This document shows positions 16,560 through 25,115 of a DNA stretch of 64,000 nt, piece after piece (position 1 is the stretch's first letter; the number at the start of each line of letters is the position of its first letter). The notes under the pieces are model-generated. The model was not told where the DNA came from and did no database searches. It saw only the letters and a program-made list of their open reading frames with translations. The stretch lies in contig NZ_RJUU01000002.1 of assembly GCF_003751445.1 (NCBI RefSeq), forward strand, positions 1,364,001 to 1,428,000. The letters are read 5' to 3'. The DNA is from Streptomyces sp. 840.1 (GTDB taxonomy: Bacteria > Actinomycetota > Actinomycetes > Streptomycetales > Streptomycetaceae). The position numbers and the translations under genes are program-made.

Positions 16560-17360
16560 ATGAACGAGAACACGCTTTCCGCACCGCATCCCACGAGCGC
16601 GCATCCCGCCCGCGTGTACAACGTCTGGCTGGGTGGCAAGGACCATTACCTGGTGGACCAGGAGGCCGCGGAGCTCGCCGCCGAGGCCAACCCGACGATC
16701 GTGCCGTCGGTCCGGGCCAACCGTGCCTTCCTCGGCCGCGCCGTACGTCACCTCACGAGTGCCGGGGTCCGGCAGTTCCTCGACATCGGCACGGGGATTC
16801 CCGCCGCCGCCAACACTCATGAGGTCGCGCAGCAGGCCGCTCCCGAATCGCGTGTCGTCTACGTCGACAACGACCCGATCGTGCTCACCCACGCGCGGGC
16901 ACTCCTGGTCAGCGGCCCCGAGGGGCAGACCGACTACGTACAGGCCGATGTGCGCGACGTGGACACGATCCTCGAAGCGGCGGCCCGGAACCTGGACCTC
17001 GACCAGCCGGTCGGCCTCATGCTCGTGGCGATCCTTCAGTACCTCAAGGACACCGAGGACCCCTGGGACATCACCCGTCGGCTGCTGGACCGCCTTGCCC
17101 CGGGCAGCCACCTCGTCCTGTCGCACCCGGCCGCCGACGTCACAGCGCCCGAGGTCGCCGAGTCCATGCGGATCTACAACGAGCGCGCCGCCAGCCACGC
17201 ATCGGCCACCCCGCGCACGCACGCGGAGGTGCGGCGCTTCTGCGAGGGCCTGGAGATCCTGGAACCGGGGCTCGTCACTCTGACCCGTTGGCGTCCGGGT
17301 CCGGCCGACACCCCGGACGACACCCTGCCCATGTGGTGCGCCGTGGCCCGCAAGGCGTAA
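16560..17360 (+). CDS. SAM-dependent methyltransferase, DUF574 type
   Basis: A 266-residue protein of the DUF574 methyltransferase family common in actinomycetes. It starts with HPARVYNVWLGGKDHY, the family's typical N-terminus, then has the SAM loop FLDIGTGIPAAANTHEVA and the acidic VVYVDNDPIVL motif, followed by GLMLVAILQYL. The target is unknown. The ATG at 16560 is preceded by GAGGAG 8 nt away; the frame is open far upstream, but that part overlaps the PPOX-like gene. It is followed by a strong stem-loop. Confidence 0.86.
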   Translation: MNENTLSAPHPTSAHPARVYNVWLGGKDHYLVDQEAAELAAEANPTIVPSVRANRAFLGRAVRHLTSAGVRQFLDIGTGIPAAANTHEVAQQAAPESRVVYVDNDPIVLTHARALLVSGPEGQTDYVQADVRDVDTILEAAARNLDLDQPVGLMLVAILQYLKDTEDPWDITRRLLDRLAPGSHLVLSHPAADVTAPEVAESMRIYNERAASHASATPRTHAEVRRFCEGLEILEPGLVTLTRWRPGPADTPDDTLPMWCAVARKA

Positions 17361-17385
17361 CGAGTCGGCTTCCCGTCTGCAAAAA

Positions 17386-17428
17386 GCCGGCCGACGTGTC
17401 ATGCCATGCCAATGCCATGTCGGCCGGC
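17386..17428 (+). terminator. Stem-loop after DUF574 methyltransferase
   Basis: Perfect 10-bp arms GCCGGCCGAC (17386-17395) and GTCGGCCGGC (17419-17428) enclose a 23-nt loop that contains repeated ATGCC. It follows the stop by 25 nt and is a likely terminator. Confidence 0.55.
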
Positions 17429-17524
17429 CGGAGCCGGGCCGTCCGAGCGCTCCAGCCGCTCGGCGGCCTCGGCTCGGGGGTGATGCCGGCGCCCCGCCCC
17501 ATCCGCCGCAGGCTCCGCCTCCGG

Positions 17525-17550
17525 CCAGGAACCGTACGTACGGTTCCTGG
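17525..17550. repeat. Perfect 26-bp palindrome
   Basis: The half CCAGGAACCGTAC is followed at once by its exact reverse complement, with no loop. It lies in the intergenic region between the methyltransferase and the GH87-like gene. It may be a hairpin terminator or a dimer-binding operator. Confidence 0.6.
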
Positions 17551-17675
17551 TCCGCGCGCCGTCCGTCTGCCGTCCGGCTCGAATCCTTCGGCGCCGTTGG
17601 AGATACCGCAGTAGCGACCTCCGCCGGGCTACGCCTCGCTCCAGGAGCGGGAAGCGACCGCGTTAGTACAGCGTA

Positions 17676-17705
17676 TTGACAAAGCATGGTCCCCGTTCCT
17701 AAGTT
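17676..17705 (+). promoter_or_regulatory. Promoter of the GH87-like gene (twin of the one at 19891)
   Basis: TTGACA (17676-17681), an 18-nt spacer and TAAGTT (17700-17705). The 39-base stretch 17671-17709 matches 19886-19924 at about 31 positions, including the spacer and a GTTC-TA-GTTC pattern over the -10, which is more than sigma factor recognition would need. I infer a shared regulator. Confidence 0.65.
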
Positions 17706-17745
17706 CGCAGGGCGGCCCCGCTCGACGCTGTGTTTCCTCAACTCC

Positions 17746-17778
17746 ACTTACAGGTAAGTCAGTTGACCTGCCACTGAC
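17746..17778. promoter_or_regulatory. Inverted repeats in the leader of the GH87-like gene
   Basis: ACTTAC-AG-GTAAGT (17746-17759) and GTCAGT-N9-ACTGAC (17758-17778) sit one after the other some 40 nt after the promoter, in a leader of roughly 230 nt. They could be repressor sites that act as a roadblock. Confidence 0.4.
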
Positions 17779-17946
17779 CAGCACTCAGATGCCGGTCACG
17801 TGGTGGAACTCGGTCGTGTCCTGTTGCCGGGTCCACGCAGGCGCCCGTCCGCGCGCGATCGCCCTGCACCGGGAACGCCGCCATTTCGCGGTCCGCTTCC
17901 CCGCCCTGTCGCGCATCCCATGGACTACTCCCACACGAGGTGACCC

Positions 17947-19776
17947 ATGCACCGCAGAAGACTTCGAGGAACCTCCCGCCGGCTCGGGGGCATCGCTGCC
18001 GTCGTCGCCTGCACGCTGTTCGGCGTACTCCCCGGTTCCGGCGGCCACGCGCAGGCCGCAGCCGGGCCCGACGGCGAGCGGGTAGCGAAGACCGGCGCCA
18101 CGACGCCTTTCGTGACGGTCGAGGCGGAAGCCGGGACGCTCGGCGGCGCCGCCCGCGTCCGCTCGATCAGCCCCGGGGCGACGGTCCCGGCCTCGGCCTC
18201 CCTGGAGACGGAGGCGTCGGGCAACGCGCTGGTGGAGCTGAAGAGCACCGGTGACGCGGTAACGGTGCCGAACGGCTCGGGCAGGAGTGCCAACACCCTC
18301 GTGGTGCGCGCCTCGGTCCCCGACGCGCCGAACGGCGGCGGCATCAGCGCGTCGCTGGACGTGTACGTGGACGGCGCGTTCCGTCAGGCGGTCACGCTGA
18401 GCTCCGCACAGGCGTGGAACTACCGAGGGGCGACCACGGACCCGGACGACCCCAAGGCGGGCGGTATGCCGTACCGCTTCTACAACGACTTCCCCGTCCG
18501 GGTGTCCGGCGCCCCGATCCCGGCAGGCAGCACCGTCACGTTCCGTAAGGGCACGGGCAACACGGCTGCGGTCTACGACATCGACTCCGTCGACCTGGAG
18601 GATGTGGGGCCCGCCCGTACCCGGCCGGCGAACTCCCTCTCCGTGGTGAGCGAGGGCGCCGACCCGGAGTTCGGGAAGGACTCCACGGTCGCCATCCAGA
18701 ACACGGTCGACGCCGCGCGCCGGCAGGGGAAGACGGTCTGGATCCCGAGCGGCAAGTACCTGACGAACAGCCTTGCGTCCACGCCGCTCGACTTCACCGG
18801 GGTCACGGTGGAGGGCGCCGGCATGTGGTACTCGACGATCTACCGCAGGAGCCCTCTGCCGGCCACCTCGTGGCGCTCGAAGACCCTGGTGGGGTCGCAC
18901 ACCACGCTGCGCGACATCCAGATCGATTCGAACGCTGTCTGGCGCGGGGTCGGTGGCACCGGCGGCGCGGACTACGGCATCAACGCCAGCGGCGCCGGCG
19001 GCTGGCTGGTCCAGCGGATCTGGACGCGCCACACCGACGCGAACTGGCTCTCCGGATCGAACGGCCTCATCGAGAACAGCCGGACCTCGGACGGCTACGG
19101 GGACGGGTTCAACATCAACAACGGCAATACGAAGGACCCGGACAAGCTCGGCGACAACATCACCGTCCGCAACAATTTCGCCCGGAATACCGGCGACGAC
19201 TCCTTCGCGACGTACTCCGACGCGGGCGTGAGCGGGACGAACGGTCAGGTGACAGGCGCGAAGATCCTGAACAACACCGCGATCGCGCCCTGGTGGGCCA
19301 ACGGCCTGCGAGTCGCGGGAGGCAGGGGAGTAGAGGTTCGCAACAACCTCGTGAACAGCGTGTCCTCCAACAGCGCTCTGGACATCGGGGTGTTCGGGGA
19401 CACCGGGCACCCCTTGGAGTCCGCCACGATCAGCGGCAACACCCTGATCGGCGGTGGTGGCTGGAACAGTGTGCGGCACGGGGTGCGGATCGGCTCTCCG
19501 AACAGCTCCTCGCTGTTCCCCGACGCCTACACCCATGTCACCCTGAGTGACAATGTGATGCGCGGAGCCTTCCGTGCGGGCCTCTTCGTCGACCTGACGC
19601 GGGTCGATGTGACGCTGACGAGCAACACCATCGACCACCCGGCGGAGCAGGGAATCCTGATCGGATCCGGTGTCATCGGCACCGGACGGTTCGCGGGCAA
19701 CACGGTGACGAACCTCCGTCCGGGGCAGGTGGCGCAGCGCAACGACTCACCGTCCACGTTCCGCATCACCGACTGA
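17947..19776 (+). CDS. Secreted GH87-like beta-helix glycanase with CBM
   Basis: A 609-residue secreted protein. It has a long basic Sec-type signal (RRRLRGTSRRLGG, hydrophobic core, cleavage near AQA-AA at about residue 38), then a carbohydrate-binding-like beta-sandwich (about 50-220: VTVEAEAGTLGGAARV ... VYDIDSVDLEDV), and a right-handed beta-helix domain (about 235-600) with many N-rich turns. The order CBM, linker, GKTVWIPSGKY and the conserved NTGDDSFATYSD (D417, D418) with an earlier DGFN Asp (D386) resemble GH87 enzymes (alpha-1,3-glucanase/mycodextranase); a pectate-lyase-type fold enzyme is the alternative. GAGGTG precedes the ATG. It shares its promoter type with the thuA operon. 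Confidence 0.78.
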   Translation: MHRRRLRGTSRRLGGIAAVVACTLFGVLPGSGGHAQAAAGPDGERVAKTGATTPFVTVEAEAGTLGGAARVRSISPGATVPASASLETEASGNALVELKSTGDAVTVPNGSGRSANTLVVRASVPDAPNGGGISASLDVYVDGAFRQAVTLSSAQAWNYRGATTDPDDPKAGGMPYRFYNDFPVRVSGAPIPAGSTVTFRKGTGNTAAVYDIDSVDLEDVGPARTRPANSLSVVSEGADPEFGKDSTVAIQNTVDAARRQGKTVWIPSGKYLTNSLASTPLDFTGVTVEGAGMWYSTIYRRSPLPATSWRSKTLVGSHTTLRDIQIDSNAVWRGVGGTGGADYGINASGAGGWLVQRIWTRHTDANWLSGSNGLIENSRTSDGYGDGFNINNGNTKDPDKLGDNITVRNNFARNTGDDSFATYSDAGVSGTNGQVTGAKILNNTAIAPWWANGLRVAGGRGVEVRNNLVNSVSSNSALDIGVFGDTGHPLESATISGNTLIGGGGWNSVRHGVRIGSPNSSSLFPDAYTHVTLSDNVMRGAFRAGLFVDLTRVDVTLTSNTIDHPAEQGILIGSGVIGTGRFAGNTVTNLRPGQVAQRNDSPSTFRITD

Positions 19777-19786
19777 ACACCGCGCC

Positions 19787-19802
19787 GGCCCGAGACCGGG
19801 CC
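19787..19802 (+). terminator. Hairpin after the GH87-like gene
   Basis: GGCCCG-AGAC-CGGGCC, 10 nt after the stop codon: a 6-bp GC-only stem with a tetraloop. Confidence 0.45.
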
Positions 19803-19890
19803 TGTGTCCCGGGGCGCGGGGGATGCGGGCCCCGGCCCCGGGCTGTCGCGCGGCTCTCCGAAGCGTCTTCGACGCACTTCGTAAAGCGTA

Positions 19891-19920
19891 TTGACAAACT
19901 ATGTTCACCGTTCGTACGTT
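19891..19920 (+). promoter_or_regulatory. Promoter of the thuA operon (twin of 17676)
   Basis: TTGACA (19891-19896), an 18-nt spacer, TACGTT (19915-19920). It is nearly the same as the promoter at 17676, and the match extends through the spacer and just past the -10. The leader to the thuA-like start is about 125 nt. Confidence 0.65.
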
Positions 19921-20052
19921 CTTATCGCACCCAGTCGACGACCGGCCTGATCAGCGGTAACCCCCGCTCCGCCCCGGTCTGTTGGCCGAACTCGCCCAGA
20001 CCCCTACCGCCGCACCCCGCACGTGCGGCGCCGATGGGAGCGTGCAATCACC

Positions 20053-20709
20053 TTGACCACCGACACCAGGCGGGCGCTCGTCGTCCGCGGCGGTTGGAAC
20101 GGGCATCAGCCCGTGACGATCAGCGACGGATTCCTCCCCTTCCTCAAGGAACAGGGGTTCGTCGTCGAGACCTCCGAGGACCTCGCGGTGTACGAGGACG
20201 CGGAGAAGCTCGCCGCCACCCATCTCATCGTGCACTGCTGGACGATGGGCACCATCACGCCCGAACAGCGCGAGAACCTCGCCGCAGCCGTACGGGCGGG
20301 CACGGGTCTCGCCGGCTGGCACGGCGGCATCGTCGACTGCTTCCACGACCACGGCTACCACCTGCTGACCGGCGGAAAGTTCGTGATGCATCCGCCGGGC
20401 TTCCACGACCACACGTACAACTTCGCGCCCGAGCACGCGGATCACCCGGTCATCGCGGGCCTCGACGACTTCTCCGTGCACACCGAGCAGTACTGGGTCC
20501 TCACCGACCCGCGCATCGAGGTCCTGGCCACCACCACCTTCCCGGCCGCCGAACCGCACGACGGGCCCGCTGTGATGCCGGCCGTGTGGACCAGGACCTG
20601 GGGGGCCGGCCGGGTCTTCGTCTCGACCATCGGGCACAAGCCCGACGACTTCGACGTGCCCCAGGTCCGCGCGCTGACCGAGAGGGGGCTGCTGTGGGCG
20701 AGCCGCTGA
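20053..20709 (+). CDS. ThuA-like domain protein
   Basis: A protein of about 218 residues with the ThuA fold, a glutamine-amidotransferase-like domain. Family features: VVRGGWNGHQP near the start, the GLAGWHGGIVDCF loop and the GRVFVSTIGHKPDDF stretch near the end. ThuA proteins occur with sugar oxidoreductases, and ThuA/ThuB of rhizobia are linked to trehalose and keto-sugar use. The start is uncertain: I give TTG 20053 (GGGAG 12 nt upstream); GTG 20023 in the same frame is the alternative. The 3' end overlaps the next gene by 16 nt, so the two are coupled. It is the first gene of the operon with the oxidoreductase and GH38 enzyme. Confidence 0.82.
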   Translation: MTTDTRRALVVRGGWNGHQPVTISDGFLPFLKEQGFVVETSEDLAVYEDAEKLAATHLIVHCWTMGTITPEQRENLAAAVRAGTGLAGWHGGIVDCFHDHGYHLLTGGKFVMHPPGFHDHTYNFAPEHADHPVIAGLDDFSVHTEQYWVLTDPRIEVLATTTFPAAEPHDGPAVMPAVWTRTWGAGRVFVSTIGHKPDDFDVPQVRALTERGLLWASR

Positions 20710-21791
20710 AGCCCTTGAACATCGGCATCGTCGGCGCGGGGAAGATCAGCGGCGCCTATCTGTCCACGCTGGAGCGGCTGACGTCCGTGCGGCTCACCGC
20801 CGTCACCGACCTCGACGCCGCCCGCGCGCGGGCCGTCGTGGAGCAGGCCGGTGACGGGGTCTCCCTCGCGCCGACCGTCGCGGACCTGGTCGCCCGCGAC
20901 GACGTGGACACCGTCCTCAACCTCACGATCCCGGCCGCGCACGCGGACATCGCCCTGACGGCGCTCGCCGCGGGCAAGCACGTGTACGGCGAGAAGCCCC
21001 TCGCCGCGGACCGCAAGGAGGCCGACGCCGTGCTCGCAGCGGCGCGCGCGGCCGGACTGCGGGTCGGCTGCGCGCCCGACACCGTCCTGGGAACCGGGAC
21101 ACAGACCGCGCGCAAGGCCGTCGACGACGGCTTGATCGGCCGGCCGGTCGCGGCCACCGCCTTCATGACGGGCGCGGGCCACGAGAAGTGGCACCCGGAT
21201 CCCGAGTTCTACTACCGGCCCGGCGGCGGACCGCTGCTCGACATGGGCCCCTACTACCTGTCGGCCCTGGTCCACCTGCTCGGCCCCGTGACCAAGGTGA
21301 CCGGCGCGTCCTCCCGGCCCCGCGCCGAGCGGACCATCGGCAGCGGGCCCCGCGCCGGGCAGACCTTCCCGGTCGAGGTGGACACCCACATCACCGGGGT
21401 CCTGGAGCACGCCGGCGGGGCCCTGTCCACGCTGGTGATGAGCTTCGACGTGCGCGCCGCGCGGCTGCCCCGCATCGAGGTGCACGGCACCGGCGCCTCG
21501 CTTTCCGTGCCCGACCCGAACAACTTCGACGGCCCGGTCGAGATCAACCGCGGTGACGGCTGGGACGCGCTGCCCGTGTCGGCCGGCTATCGGGACACGG
21601 GGCGCGGGGCGGGCCTGGCGGATCTGGCCGATGCGCTCCACAGCGGTCGCCCGCACCGCGCGTCCGCCGACCTCGCCGCACACGTCCTGGACGTCATGCT
21701 CACCCTGATGGACGCGGCCGGCCAGGGCCGCGCGCTGGCAGTGACCACCACCTGCGAGCGCCCCGCACCAGTGGCGGACAGCAGCCCCTGA
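20694..21791 (+). CDS. Gfo/Idh/MocA family oxidoreductase
   Basis: A 365-residue NAD(P)-dependent sugar oxidoreductase. The Rossmann motif is GIVGAGKISGAYLSTL near the N-terminus, and the family's conserved EKPLA (in HVYGEKPLAADRKEAD) carries the catalytic Lys. The mid-chain DMGPYYLSALVHLLGP is also typical. Start: GTG at 20694, inside the thuA-like gene, with GAGAGGGGG upstream. The ThuA-oxidoreductase pair recalls enzymes that oxidise a sugar at C3 before cleavage. Its substrate is probably a sugar released or carried by the neighbouring mannosidase genes (inference). Confidence 0.88.
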   Translation: MGEPLKPLNIGIVGAGKISGAYLSTLERLTSVRLTAVTDLDAARARAVVEQAGDGVSLAPTVADLVARDDVDTVLNLTIPAAHADIALTALAAGKHVYGEKPLAADRKEADAVLAAARAAGLRVGCAPDTVLGTGTQTARKAVDDGLIGRPVAATAFMTGAGHEKWHPDPEFYYRPGGGPLLDMGPYYLSALVHLLGPVTKVTGASSRPRAERTIGSGPRAGQTFPVEVDTHITGVLEHAGGALSTLVMSFDVRAARLPRIEVHGTGASLSVPDPNNFDGPVEINRGDGWDALPVSAGYRDTGRGAGLADLADALHSGRPHRASADLAAHVLDVMLTLMDAAGQGRALAVTTTCERPAPVADSSP

Positions 21792-21944
21792 CCGGCGCCG
21801 GTCTCACCGACACGGACATCGACATTGACGCCGACGCCGATGCCGCCACCGACAGCAACTCCGACACCGGCCTCGTACCGCGACCGGCGGCCGAGCGACA
21901 CCGACCGCCGGATACCCCGCTCGCAGCAACAGGAGACCCCCTTC

Positions 21945-24900
21945 ATGCACGACGACCGGAACCTGGTCGAAGCACGCCTGGACCGCGTCCTCAGGGAACG
22001 CATCCGGCCCGCCGTCCACCCCGTCACCACCCCCCTGGCCGTCGAGATCTGGTCCACGGCGGGCGAGCCCGTCCCCGTGGCCGAGGGCCTCAGGGCGCCG
22101 AGCCGTCCCATCACCCCGGGCACGGCCTGGGGCGCGCCATGGGGGACCAGCTGGTTCAGGGTCACCGGTACGGTCCCCGCCGAGTGGGCGGGCCGCACCG
22201 TCGAGGCCGTGCTCGACCTCGGCTTCACCCCGCGCACGCCGGGCTTCCAGTGCGAGGGCCTCGTCCACCTGCCGGACGGCACCCCGGTCAAGGGCCTGCA
22301 CCCGCGCAACTCGTACGTCCGCGTCGGATCACCGGTGGAGGGCGGGGAGCAGGTCGACTGGCGGATCGAGGCCGCCTCCAACCCCGACCTCGACGGGAGC
22401 GGCGTGCCGTTCCAGCCGACGCCGATGGGGGAGAGGGCCACCGCCGGCGATGCGCCGCAGTACGTGCTGGGCGAGATGAACCTGGCCGTGTTCGACGAGA
22501 CCGTGTGGAACCTGGTCATGGACCTGGAGGTCCTCGGTGAGCTGATGGCGGAGCTGCCGGTCGAGGGTGCCCGCCGCTGGGAGATCCTGCGGGCGGTCGG
22601 CCGGGCGCTGGACGTCGTCGACCTCCAGGACGTGAACCGTACGGCGCAGGCCGCGCGGGACGCGCTGGCGGGCGTGCTCGCCGCCCCTGCCGTTCCCGCC
22701 GCGCACCGCATCAGCGCCGTCGGCCACGCGCACATCGACTCCGCGTGGCTGTGGCCGCTGCGCGAGACGGTGCGCAAGGTCGCGCGTACGACGTCCAACA
22801 TGACCGCTCTCCTGGAGGACGAGCCCGACTTCGTCTTCGCGATGTCGCAGGCCCAGCAGTTCGCCTGGATCAAGGAACACCGACCGCAGGTGTACGCGAA
22901 GGTCAAGAAAGCCGTCGCGGACGGCCGGTTCGTCCCCACCGGCGGCATGTGGGTCGAGTCGGACACGAACATGCCGGGCTCGGAGGCGATGGCCCGTCAG
23001 TTCGTGCACGGGAAGCGGTTCTTCCTCACCGAGTTCGGCATCGAGAACGACGAGGCGTGGCTGCCGGACACCTTCGGCTTCGCGGCGGGACTGCCGCAGA
23101 TCATCAGGGCGGCCGGTTCCAAGTGGCTGCTGACGCAGAAGATCTCCTGGAGCAGGACCAATTCGTTCCCGCACCACACCTTCCAGTGGGAGGGCATCGA
23201 CGGCAGCCGGATCTTCACCCACTTCCCGCCCGTCGACTCGTACAACTGCGAAATGAACGGCCGTCAGATCGCCCACGCGGCAAGTAATTTCAAGGAGAAG
23301 GGGGTCGCCTCCCGGTCGCTCGCGCCGACCGGTTTCGGTGACGGGGGCGGCGGCACCACCCGTGAGATGGTCGCCAAGGCGGCCCGGCTGCGCAGCCTCG
23401 AAGGATCGGCGACCGTGGAGTGGGAGACCCCCGCCGAATTCTTCACCCAGGCCGAAGCCGAGTATCCCGACCCGCCCGTCTGGGTCGGAGAGCTCTACCT
23501 CGAACTGCACCGCGCCACCCTCACCAGCCAGGCACAGACGAAGCGCGGCAACCGGCGCAGCGAATCCCTGCTGACGGAGGCCGAGCTGTGGGCGACGACG
23601 GCAGCGGTGCGGACCGCGTTCCCCTACCCGTACGAGGAGCTGGACCGGATCTGGAAGACGGTGCTGCTGCACCAGTTCCACGACATCCTGCCCGGATCGT
23701 CGATCGCCTGGGTGCACCGCGAGGCGCGCGAGACCTACGCACGGATCGCCGCGGAGCTGGAGGACATCATCGACTCCGCGCAGCGCGCGCTCGCCGGTGA
23801 CGCGTCCGGGGGCACCGATCTGTCCTTCAACTCGGCTCCGCACAGCCGTGGTTCGGTTCCCGCAGGTGGTGCGTCGGCCACGTCCGGTCATGGTGAATCG
23901 GTGGTCCCCGTACCGCGCGACGGCGGTGGGTACGTCCTGGACAACGGGATGCTGCGGATCGAGATCGACGGACGCGGCCTCGTCGTCTCCGCGTACGACC
24001 ACGGCGCGGACCGCGAGGCCATCGCGCCGGGGCAGGCGGCCAACCTCCTTCAGCTCCATCCCGACTTCCCCAACCAGTGGGACGCCTGGGACGTCGACGC
24101 CTTCTACCGGAACGTCGGCAGTGACCTCACCGAGGTCACCGAACTGGGCGTCGACGGCACGGCGGTGCGCGTCGAGCGCGCCTTCGGTGACTCCCGTGTC
24201 ATCCAGCTCCTGACGGTCCCGGCCCGCGCCAAGCGGCTCGACATCGCCACCGAGGTGGACTGGCACGAGACGGAACGCTTCCTGAAACTGGCCTTCGCGC
24301 TGGACGTGAAGGCCGACCGGTACGCCTCCGAGACCCAGTTCGGCCATGTGTACCGGCCCACCCACCAGAACACGAGCTGGGAGTGGGCCAAGTTCGAGGC
24401 GTGCAACCACCGTTTCGTGCATGTCGACGAACCGGGCTGGGGGGTCGCGATCGTGAACGACGCCACGTACGGCCACGACGTGACCCGTGCCGTGCGTACC
24501 GGGCCCGACGCCGGTACGACCACGACCGTGCGGGCCTCGCTGCTGCGTGCCCCGCGCTACCCCGACCCGGAGACCGACCAGGGCCTCCACCGGTTCCACC
24601 ATGCGCTGGTGCCGGGCGCGGCGATCGGTGACGCGGTCCGCGAGGGGCACCGGGCGAACCTGCCGGAGCGCCGGGTCACCGGCACCGCGACCGACGTCCC
24701 GCCACTGGTGACGGTGGACAACGACGCCATCGTGGTCAGCGCGGTGAAACTGGCCGACGACCGCAGCGGTGAGCTGGTCGTACGCCTGTATGAAGCGCAC
24801 GGTGGACGGGCCCGCGGCACCGTGCGCGTCGACGGCTTCGCCACCACGAGGGCGGTGCCGGCCGACCTCCTGGAGCGTCCGCTGGCGGACGCCGAACGGC

Positions 24901-24977
24901 CGGTGGAGGACGCCGGTGGCGTGGAACTCGCGCTGCGGCCTTTCCAACTGGTCACCCTGCGCGTGCCGCGCACCTGA
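21945..24977 (+). CDS. GH38 alpha-mannosidase (first copy)
   Basis: A 1010-residue cytoplasmic alpha-mannosidase of family GH38, with no signal peptide. The N-terminal metal motif GHAHIDSAWLWPLRET is at about residues 260-275, the nucleophile Asp is in MWVESD (about residue 339), and TFGFAAGLPQI, TKRGNRRSE and HQFHDILPGSSIAWVH follow, all conserved in bacterial enzymes. The C-terminal half is the beta-sandwich domain. The family uses zinc or another divalent ion and cuts alpha-mannosides with retention. The ATG 21945 has AGGAG; a 150-nt GAC-rich gap separates it from the oxidoreductase. Two stem-loops follow the stop. Confidence 0.92.
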   Translation: MHDDRNLVEARLDRVLRERIRPAVHPVTTPLAVEIWSTAGEPVPVAEGLRAPSRPITPGTAWGAPWGTSWFRVTGTVPAEWAGRTVEAVLDLGFTPRTPGFQCEGLVHLPDGTPVKGLHPRNSYVRVGSPVEGGEQVDWRIEAASNPDLDGSGVPFQPTPMGERATAGDAPQYVLGEMNLAVFDETVWNLVMDLEVLGELMAELPVEGARRWEILRAVGRALDVVDLQDVNRTAQAARDALAGVLAAPAVPAAHRISAVGHAHIDSAWLWPLRETVRKVARTTSNMTALLEDEPDFVFAMSQAQQFAWIKEHRPQVYAKVKKAVADGRFVPTGGMWVESDTNMPGSEAMARQFVHGKRFFLTEFGIENDEAWLPDTFGFAAGLPQIIRAAGSKWLLTQKISWSRTNSFPHHTFQWEGIDGSRIFTHFPPVDSYNCEMNGRQIAHAASNFKEKGVASRSLAPTGFGDGGGGTTREMVAKAARLRSLEGSATVEWETPAEFFTQAEAEYPDPPVWVGELYLELHRATLTSQAQTKRGNRRSESLLTEAELWATTAAVRTAFPYPYEELDRIWKTVLLHQFHDILPGSSIAWVHREARETYARIAAELEDIIDSAQRALAGDASGGTDLSFNSAPHSRGSVPAGGASATSGHGESVVPVPRDGGGYVLDNGMLRIEIDGRGLVVSAYDHGADREAIAPGQAANLLQLHPDFPNQWDAWDVDAFYRNVGSDLTEVTELGVDGTAVRVERAFGDSRVIQLLTVPARAKRLDIATEVDWHETERFLKLAFALDVKADRYASETQFGHVYRPTHQNTSWEWAKFEACNHRFVHVDEPGWGVAIVNDATYGHDVTRAVRTGPDAGTTTTVRASLLRAPRYPDPETDQGLHRFHHALVPGAAIGDAVREGHRANLPERRVTGTATDVPPLVTVDNDAIVVSAVKLADDRSGELVVRLYEAHGGRARGTVRVDGFATTRAVPADLLERPLADAERPVEDAGGVELALRPFQLVTLRVPRT

Positions 24978-24981
24978 CGGC

Positions 24982-25051
24982 GTGCCGCCCGGGACGGCGG
25001 CACCCGCACCGGGAGGGCCGGTGGCGCGCAACCGGCCCGCCGCCCTCCCGG
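24982..25051 (+). terminator. Double stem-loop after the first GH38 gene
   Basis: Hairpin one: GTGCCGCC-N6-GGCGGCAC (24982-25003). Hairpin two: arms CCGGGAGGGC (25009-25018) and GCCCTCCCGG (25042-25051) with an inner CCGGT/ACCGG. They follow the stop by 5 nt and probably end the thuA operon. Confidence 0.6.
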
Positions 25052-25115
25052 ACCGGACGGTCAGCACGTACCGGAAGTGGATCGACCCGGCAGAGGACCG
25101 AAAGAGGACCCGCTC

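Noticed and set aside
17570..17600. A GGCTCGAATCC stretch that looks like a tRNA T-loop
   Set aside because: No acceptor stem or anticodon arm can be built around it.
21795..21900. A GAC/GCC-rich stretch as a possible small acidic protein
   Set aside because: Low-complexity triplets without a start codon and ribosome site in a suitable frame; I treat it as a spacer.
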